From positions 1 through 12,263 of the forward strand of contig RXOD01005850.1 of NCBI GenBank assembly GCA_005223375.1: 12,263 bases of DNA. The letters run 5' to 3'. Of this stretch, positions 1 to 9,100 are shown piece by piece; position 1 is the stretch's first letter, and the number at the start of each line of letters is the position of its first letter. Both the position numbers and the translations under genes were made by a program. The notes beneath the pieces are model-generated. The model did no database searches. It worked only from the letters and a program-made list of their open reading frames with translations, and had not been told where the DNA came from. Origin of the DNA: Amoebophrya sp. AT5.2. Taxonomy: Eukaryota; Sar; Dinophyceae; Syndiniales; Amoebophryaceae.

Positions 1-121
1 GCCTCCGCCCGGTGCTGGCAGTAGCAGCACGCCTCCGCCCGGTGCTGGCAGCACGCCTGCGCCCGGTGCTGGCAGTACGCCTCCGCCCGGACCGTGGACC
101 ACCGACCCGATGCCGACCACC
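1..121 (+). repeat. Pro/Gly/Ser/Thr linker with 24-30 bp tandem repeats
   Basis: The left edge holds three and a half copies of a GC-rich unit beginning GCCTCCGCCCGGTGCTGGCA, of 30, 24 and 24 bp (starts at 1, 31 and 55, with a partial copy from 79). In frame these encode TPPPGAGS-type octapeptides and then PPGPWTTDPMPTT. Unit lengths are multiples of three, so the number can vary without a frameshift. The array probably continues left of the window. It is likely an extended, O-glycosylatable spacer ahead of module A1. The PPGP...MPTT end is shared with the linker before A2. Confidence 0.85.
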
Positions 122-3100
122 AAGCAGTCTTGCGTGACCTCCAAGTCGCCGGCGTACATCCGGCATGCGCGGAGCGGAAAGCGGCTGCACCTCGCCCCTG
201 GCGAGCCCAAGGCGAAACTGGACGAGCCCCCGAACATCAACACTGGCATGGGCGCCGAGGACGAGTGGAATTTCATCGAGGTTCCCGGGCGCGCAAACCC
301 GACCTACCGGATCGAGACGAGGCAGAGCGGCCGCGGGCTGTTCCACAAGGACCATCTGAACGTTGCGAGGATTGCCGATTCCACTTCCGGTGACGATCCG
401 ACGAGCGACCAGGACTACTGGTGGGCAGTCCGCTACCACAGCACGCATCAGTGGACGAACAACTGCGTGCACGACGTGAAAGTGTGCCTGCAGAACATCG
501 GCACCTCAAAGTACATTTATCTGAACGAGGACGCGGAATCGGAGTTGAGCGTGCGCGGCAGCTGCGACTTCCCCGACCCCGCAAGCTCGGAGAAGACGAG
601 CTTCGTGATCAAGGTGCAGCAAAACCCGCAAGAGGATCTCTGTGGGCAGGCGGGAAATACGTACCCGAGCTGCTCCCCCAGCGGGGCGTCGCCCGGGAGC
701 TCGAGCTCTATGGCGCCAGGTGGCACGACGTACAGCCCGCCAGGTGGCACGACGTACAGCCCGCCGCGGCTGTTGGCAGAAGCAGGCGGTATGCCGCGCT
801 CAAGCATTCCTTCCGAAGACGGTTACCCGCAGCGGCTGCTGTGGGCGGGATCGGCTTCGTCCGAGGCCACGACGCTGGCGCCGGGTATGGTCGCAGCATC
901 GGCAAATCCTCCCAAAGCTGCCCCACTGCGGATGCTGCCTCATGACGGCAATGACGGCGGGAACAGTGGCGGCTCGTCATCATCTACCCAGCAGGGTGAG
1001 CCGCCGAAGTTTTACGTGTGCATTCGGAGCGTGAACAAGAACTACTATCTCCGCGACATGGATTTCGGCGCGGCGGCAGGTAGCGACGACAGCCGCGACA
1101 AGTTCGACAGTAACACCTGCGGTCGCGAGGAGCGGTTCGAAATTATCTCCGCTGCGGACGAAAACGTGCCCGCCTGCCGCATGTTCCGCATATCCGCCGA
1201 GCCACCACAGCTGCAGCAAACGGCGACGCAGAACCCCATTCACAACCACTGCGAATTCTCTGTCTACCGCAACCGGTTTTTCGACGTGCAGAAACGCTTC
1301 ATGCCGTTCTACCCGAAGACGACGCTCGAGCTGCTGCAACTTGGGTTCGAGCTGCAGAACGGGATTCGGCACGGCGAGCTGTTCTGGGGCAGCATGGAGT
1401 TCGAGAAGTGCGGCCACCGCAAGATGTGGTACGGCTGGGGCCACGACGCGAAGTCTCAGCTTGTATTCACGTGGCGCGGCCAGGAGGTGCACGGCAACCA
1501 AAACGGAACACCCATGCACTACTACGACTGGCACGGGAACAGCGTCGACCCGCACAGCATCCCGAAAAGCGGGCACCTGCGGATCACATTCGGGAACTGT
1601 TTTAGCGACCCGCTGAACGGCAAGGTGGAGGCCTACTTAAAGCGAAACCCGAACAATGGCTCACCAACCGGCGCCGGTGGTGGCCCTGGTTCGACCACGC
1701 CTGCGCCGGGCGCCGGAGGAGCTCCTTCGACGCCAGGACCGAACCCCGGCGGTACCTCGACCACGTATTCGCCGCCGCGCGCGCTGACTCCAGCCAGCAC
1801 CCCCGATGGCGAGCTGGTGAACGTTGCACGCGTGCAGAACTTCGACCAAGAGCTCACCCTGTTCATGCACGAGGGCGACCAGCTGATCCTGCGCGAAGTG
1901 GGCGACGCCATCCTCTACGTCAAGGAGGTGGCGTTTCTGTGCGGCACCGAGCACGGCGACCTGACGCGGACCATCGAGCAAAACCCGCAGAAGACCTCCG
2001 CGTGCGTCAACGAACGGTACAAAGTGTCCACCGCGTCCTCGTTGATCTCACGCGGCTGGTCGCTGCAGGCGCCGCAGCAAAACGGCCACGCGTTCGAGCC
2101 GGAGCCGTCGCTACGGCCCGACCCAACGGCGAACAGCGACCCCAACTCGCCGTCGGGTGGGGATGTGGACGCCATCTCGAATCAAAAATCGCAAGAGAGT
2201 TGTGGTGAAGCCTGGTGGGCGCGGCAGGGGCCCGACACCAACAGCACTCGAGTGAACGCGACGCTTCACGTGAAAAACACGGCCTCCTACGAGGTGCGTG
2301 TCTTTTACGGTGAGTGCAATCCGGAGCAAAGCGGCCCCGTGTACCTGACGGCGCAGGAGAACGGAAAGTCGTACATCCAGCACGGCACCACCGTGGGGCA
2401 GCGCCAGTCCCAGCAGGAGTACTTGCACAGCAACGAGAACGACGGCGGGAACATGGGCCTCAGCCTCTACGTCCACCCGAATGGCTACCCGGCCACGACG
2501 CTTCTGATTTCCGAGGTGCGGCACTACTGCCTCTCCGCCGCTTGCCACAGCTTCAAGCAGGACCACATCTCGGAGGACGTGGACCTGATCTCGCACGGGT
2601 GGCGGTTTTTCGGCGGCTTCATGGGCGGCCGGGGCGCGGAGCAGCGGTTCCGCGACGATTTCGGTGGGCAGTCGAGCTTCGGCGCCGGCGCGAACGCTTC
2701 GGAGCCCTACTTCGGCAGCTGTACCTACGACAACCAGTACTACCCGGGGCCACACCACGAGTTCTGGCTCGACGACCCGGCCGAGAAGCTGTTTTACGGG
2801 GTCAACTATTTTCGGTTCGGCGAGAACAGCACGGAAAACTGCCAGGACGAGAGCCAGTGCGCCTACGCGGAACTGCCGCTATCCGGGAGCGGCGTGGTTT
2901 CGATCCGCTTCGGGAACTGCGGGAACCCGAAAGACTCGCCCCGGATTTCGAAGTGGGACAAGTCGGGCAACTTCGTGGAAAACCTCTACTTTTTGCCGGA
3001 CGGTCCGCACAACTCGGACCTGGAAGTGTACGCGAAGTTCCAGAACGGTGAGTCGATCCGGGTGCAGAACGTGGGCGCGTCGCTCGTCTACATCAAGTCC

Positions 3101-6100
3101 TTCGAAATCGACTGCGGGCGACACGAGATTGCGAAAAACATGCCGGAAGTGAACTACCAGAACCTTCCGCAGGCAGAGCAAGTGTGCGCGGACAACTACA
3201 ACTACACCTTCACGCCGACAGGGTCAGGCAGCCTGCTCTCGCGAGGGTGGACAATCCCCTCTGCGGACTACGGACAAGCGCCGCAGAAAAGCTATCAGGT
3301 AGAGGTACATTCATAGATTTTGAGGATCTGCATCTTCTTCTTCTACTTTTTCTAAGGTGTGTAGGTGTTACATTGTCATGATCATGCACAAGCACAACTC
3401 AATCTCAACAAGAACTACACCCTCATACTTTTGTGTCAGATGGCATGTTCAGTTGTTGCGTTTGAGTTTGAGCAAAGCATCAAAGCGAAAACACCAAGGC
3501 AAAAATCGCATTCGCAACGCCACAAACAGGTCGAGCCGTGGCACAGTGCTGAGACTAACCTTTTCCACGGGCCTTGCGGGCAGCGCTACCACTACTTCTC
3601 ATGGGCCACTGGCCAGGGTGTGACGCAGTGGACGCCGAAGTTTTACGGGAGCATGAATGTGAAGTGGGGCAGCTGTTCCGGCGAAGGCGAGCACGCGCTG
3701 AAGATCTTAGGGCGCGACTTCTACGGCGACGACGGCGGAGCGAAAGTGATTCATTCGTTCTATCCCACGGTCGGGCACAAGACGGGCGGGGGCCCCGCGA
3801 ATCCCCCATACATCGAAGAAGATAGCTTTGAGTTCGACGTGAACCAGACCGTCCAGATTTCGGAAAGCGGCTACGGCATCTACTTCATCAAGGAGGTGAC
3901 TGTCTCATGCCGTGTTCCCGAGTTCCCCACTTGCGTCAACCAGACGTACGAAACGGAGAAGGGCAGTTGGTCCGCGTCGAGGCTCGGAGGGCTGGGTTCG
4001 CAGGACGGCAATCCGGGTTACGGCGGGTGGGTGCGGGGCATTACGCCTGCCAGCGACGCGATGAGCGACGGAGCCACGGCAGGGGCGGACGTGACGCAGG
4101 AGTGTGACCACCTGGACAGTTGGTACGGGTACAGCAATGACGCGCAGTATCCGGGCAGAATCCACCTGATGCTGAACGAAACCGGCATTATGCGGGTGAC
4201 CTTCGGCAACTGCCGCAGCGGAGGCATTGTGGAAGCGTATTTGCGACGGTCGGTGAGCGACTCGACCGAGGATTTGCTGGCGCGCACCTTCGGGGACGAC
4301 TGGGATCAGGAGCTGACGTTTCGGTACACTGCATTCCAGCGGCTCATCTTCTCGGTGCCGCCGGGAGGGGCGCTCTACATCAAGAGGGTGGAGATTCTGT
4401 GCGATAAGTCGCTGCAGATGTTGTACTCCGAGTCCGACCAACAGCACCACGACCCGGCTTCTTCGACCGGCGTGCCTGGTCCGAATCCGGGCACTTCTTC
4501 AGCGCCTCCTCCGGGACCGGGAGCCCCTTCGACGCCAGATCCGGGAGCTACTTCCACTCCCGGCCCGGGAGGCACGTCGACGACCGGCGCCCCGCCCCCT
4601 TCCACTAATAATGGCCAGAACAGCAACAGTAACAGCAACAGCAGCCCCCCCCAGATCAACCTGCTCACTTTCGGATTCGCGAACTACGGGATCGGGAAGA
4701 ATGCCTCCAGCTGCGAGGAGATCGATTTCTCGCCCACGACCAAGTCCTCCATGATAACGCGCGGCTGGGACGTGAGCAAGGCCTCCATGAACGATCCCGG
4801 GCTGGCGTACTCCGGCACGGCGGACACGGTGACCGCGAACATCTGGAACGCCGCAGGCAACCACTACTGGTTCCAGGACGGCGAAATCAGCTACCGCTTT
4901 GCGGGCCACGGCGTGATGCTGCTGGAGTTCGGCATCGCGGAAACACCCACCGAGGTGAACGTGACGCTGACGGGCAAGGACGCGTACGGAAAAAACTTGA
5001 GCGGCAAGCTGCTCAACGAACGCGACCTCGTTAGTAACGAGCGGAAACCCTACACGGAATCGGGCAGAATTCACAAACTGCGGGTGAAATTCGCCCCCGA
5101 CCAGGTGCTGCACATCAAGGAAGCCGATTACATGGTGAGCGGCAAAGCCGCGGGTGCCGTGTTCGTGAAAAATTTCAAGATCACGTGCTTGCAGGACGGC
5201 GCAAGGCCGGCGGGAACCTGTGGGAACAAAGCGGATGACGACGATACCGCGATGACGCAATGGAGCCTCACGGAGGACATGATCTGGGACAAAATGCCGC
5301 CCGGCATGACCACAACCACAACGACCACGACAACGCCCGAGCCTCCGTCTACCGCAAGTCCCGGTGGCTCTTCGTGGCCCCCGGGCCCCATGCCGACGAC
5401 CCCGCAAACGTGCCAGCATGCGAATTCCCCCGCCTACATCCGGCACATGGGAAGCGGACGGCGGTTCTTCGTGAAGGGTAAATCGCAGGCGAAGCTCGAA
5501 CAACCACCACAAATCAGCGTGGCGAGCGGTGACGAGGATTCGTGGATGTTCATCGACGTGCCCGGGCAGCCGTATCCGACGTACCGCATCGAGACGCAGG
5601 CCAGCCACTACAAGGCGACGGTGAAGCTGCATGGAGATCCAGGGGGTCCGCTTGCGTATCGGCTGAAAATCGACGATACGGGTGCACTCGGTGATCCTAA
5701 TTCCGACAACTCTTTTTGGTGGCAGGTCTCCTACCACGCGTCGCACCAGTGGACGAACAACTGCGTGCACGATGTGCGGGTGTGTCTGAAGAACGTCGGG
5801 AGTAGTAGGTTTCTGTCGTTGGAGAGTCACCAGGAAAATTTTTTCCAGGTCAGGGACCAGTGCTTTTCTGACGACCGAACCAGTTTCGTGATCAAGGTCC
5901 AAAGCAACCCGCAGGAGGATATGTGTGGCCAGGCGGGGAACACGTACCCGAGTTGCTCAAACAATACCGGTGGGTCGCTCGCCAACACGACGGGAGGTCC
6001 GTCCGGTTCCGAGACCGTTCCGTCCGACGGGGCGATTGTTTGCGACGAGCTGGCCACTGATGCCCCGCCGAAACAGGTCGAGTTTTACCACTTCAATACC

Positions 6101-9100
6101 GGGAAGAAGCTGTACTACGACAAATCCGCTGCCGTGCTGATGATGGGCTCTGCTGCGGATGCCGCTCTCATGTCCGATGCGACCCAGTCGTACTTCGAGC
6201 TCCATCCGGTCAGCACGAGAGACAGGACGTACGTGATCAAAACCGTCGTCGACCCGCCGGGGAGGTTGCTGCAAGCGGAGCAGGCGGGTGGTCCGCCAAT
6301 GGTGGAGGTGTCGGAAATCATCGCGACCGGTTCGGGGGATATGGGCACGTACCAGAAGAACTGGTTCGAGATCATCACCCACCCGGATATCAACACGAGT
6401 GTAGGGTGCGTTGACAAAGTAATCGTGTGCATCAAGCACGCGCAGAACGGGCACTTTTTGTCGTATTCAGGCATGGTGGGTGCTTTTGAGTTTAAGCCGG
6501 ACGAGTATTTAACAGCAGGCACTTGCAACCCGGGCGATGAGGCGAAAAAGTTTTACATCAGGGACGTTAGCGACAGCATGCGGAACGCTTGCGGAAACAC
6601 GCTGCCGGCACTAAGCGGGAAGACCCATCCCAGCTGCAGCGCAGGGTCGCGGCGCCAATTGGCGGCCTTCACGTCGCCACCGCTGCGTCGCGAGCTGACA
6701 CCGTACTCAGGATCGTCCTCGTCTGCCGGCCCCGGATACTCGTCGACGATGGACCCCGGAGCGTCCTCTACTCTCGACCCCGGAAGCAACTCCACCGCTT
6801 CGTCCACGACGACCACGACGTCCCCCCCTCCTTACTGGTGGTGCGGCGGCAAACTTGCTCAGCACGGAAGCAAATGGGAAGCAGAACGCGTTGGGCCAAA
6901 GTGGGTCGCGTATGCGCCGAACGAGACGGTCGGTCACGCCGACATGCCTCTAAACGGCACGGGCGGGTACGTCCGCTTCGTGTACGGTAACTGCTACCCC
7001 GAGCAGCATCTCAGCCAGCAGGACGAGGAACAGCAAAACGTAACTGCGTTCCTGGTGCATTCCGACGGTTCCGAGAGTATCCTCGACTCCGTGTGGATGA
7101 AGAACTACGACCGGGAAATCACCGTGCCGTACGAAACCGGCGACATTCTCTCCATCCGGGACACCGGCGGCATGTACGCACGCGCGTACCTGAAGAAGTT
7201 CCAGATTCTCTGCGCCTCCGACTTTTCGGTCCCGGACGGAACGTACGGCGGAACAAAGCCGGACGAGTGCGTCGATCCGAACAACCAGGACTACGCGGTC
7301 ACGACGGTGCAGTCGTTGACCTCTCGCGGTTGGGTTATCGGTGTCCCGCCCGGGGGCGATGCGTCGACCTCGAAAGCCATCGCCAAATGCCGCTCCTACG
7401 TGGATTTTCGCGATAACCCCACACTCGTTCGCGACTGCGGCAACACGTGGTTCGGGCAGAACGAAGGGACGACGCCGTTCGAGCGGAAGCGCGTGACCTT
7501 GACGATGCGCAATTACGGCATGATTACGGTTACGTTCGGCAACTGCAACAGCGCCAGCTACATGGGCGAGCGGAACGCTTCCCTGTTCGTCGAGGGGCCG
7601 GACATCTGGAACATCATCCGGCCAGAGTACCCGGCGCTCGCCTACAGTGACACTGCGCAAGCGGGGACCGAGGTATCCCACCAGTACATCTTCTACCCCA
7701 ACCAAACACTTGTGCTGCAGCCGAACGAAGCCGCGGCACTGTTCATCAAAAGGGTGCAGATTGAGTGCGTCACGCCGCCGACGTCGACCACGACTACGAC
7801 CACGACGACGGTAACAACGACCACAAACATGAGGTTTCCGTCGTTCATGGGGTCGATTCCGAGGTACGAGCCGTGGGACGTGGTCAACGCCTTGGCGAAT
7901 GGCACGACGATTGAGGTGATGCTGCCGAAAGATCCGCCGGGCGGGAAAAATTCCAGGGTCTTGTCGCTCGCCGACGCGGGCACTGGTTCTGACTCAAGTT
8001 ATGCGGCTGATGCGCTGGCTGCGGCTTACAAGATGTCGAAGTTTCATTCCTTCTACGAACGCAGCGTCCAAGTCTACTCCGGCAGGCATGATCGTCATCA
8101 GGCTCAAACTACCGCAGATTCTGATTCGTCGCGCTTGCTGCAGTGGCGCCACGGCTCCGACTACACCGACGGGGTATTTTCGCATCCGGACTCGCACTAT
8201 GAAGAGATTGACATCACGGATCTGATGAAGGAGTTCTGTCTCGGTTGGGCTAACGGCACACTGCACAAGGTGCACGAGCAGACAGGGGAAGTCTACCAGT
8301 CCGGCACCGGATACGACACTGTGGGCCGTGAGATCACCGATCCGCCGCTGTCTCTCCTCCGCGATTACAATCTTTACCAGGACCAGAACGGATATGCGCA
8401 GAGCCTCCAGCGCGTCTTCTTCAACGTGGAGCTGAAGATCGCCGAGGACAGTGAACTGCAGACTCCGATCCACTTCCACGCAGGCGATTTCCGCTACCAG
8501 AACCGCTTCCACGACGTGAACTTCACGTCGGGAACCGGCCCGGTGCTGCGGATGAATCGGGAGGGCCCGTGCGAGTACTGGGCGGGGTACTCGCACGAGC
8601 GGAAGGATTTTGGCGGTGGTCTCAGCAGCTGCCTGGGGCATCCGACGGAAACCAAGTGTCGGGTGAACCTCACCGCGAACGAGTTCGGGTACACCTGCGA
8701 CTGCGGCCCGGACCCCTTCTACGGGCTGGTGCGCGGGAACGGCGCGCTGAAGGTCTCCGACAGCCCGGCGCACCTGATGGGCTACTTCGAGGGCTTCTCG
8801 CGGTCCTTCAACTACACGGGTGGGAACCGCGAAATGTGCCAAATCCGCGACCCCTGCATCCGCGGCAGCACGTGGGGGTTGTGGCCGGACAGCGCCCACG
8901 ACCACAACAACCCGTGCGGCGGGAGCGAAGCCGCGTACTCAATGAGCCCGAAGACGGTGGACAGCGGTGGGCACCGCTGCGTCAACACCGACCCACAGAC
9001 AGGCACGTACGAGTGCGAGTGCTCGAGCCAGTCGTACGCCGTGCACCACTACTACGCGAACGAAACCAACGGCATCGGCCTCCGGCTGGGCAGACCAGTG

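Noticed and set aside
110..112. ATG at 110 as the start codon of the gene
   Set aside because: The frame is open upstream to the window edge with a linker repeat. The Met lies in a linker motif (PMPTT) that recurs internally at 5390-5401.
1..121. CRISPR-like array at the left edge
   Set aside because: Units are 24-30 bp head-to-tail without spacers, GC-rich and in frame, encoding a Pro/Gly linker.
3314..3316. TAG at 3314 as the true end of a 1068-residue protein, with a separate gene downstream
   Set aside because: The stop falls in AT-richer sequence just after a GT donor in mid-module. Joining 3298 to 3530 restores a C module of normal length in the same frame, and no promoter or start-like context is seen downstream.
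3398..3466. Imperfect inverted repeat in the intron (about 12 of 14 bases, arms at 3398-3411 and 3453-3466)
   Set aside because: The arms are short, imperfect and separated by a 41-nt loop. It is within what chance can give, and the intron ends themselves do not form terminal inverted repeats.
4499..5902. 467-codon open frame on the minus strand
   Set aside because: It lies wholly antisense to C6 and A2 of the main frame. Its translation is low in recognisable features and rich in Arg/Val/His, as expected from the complement of GC-rich codons. The + strand frame has module homology.
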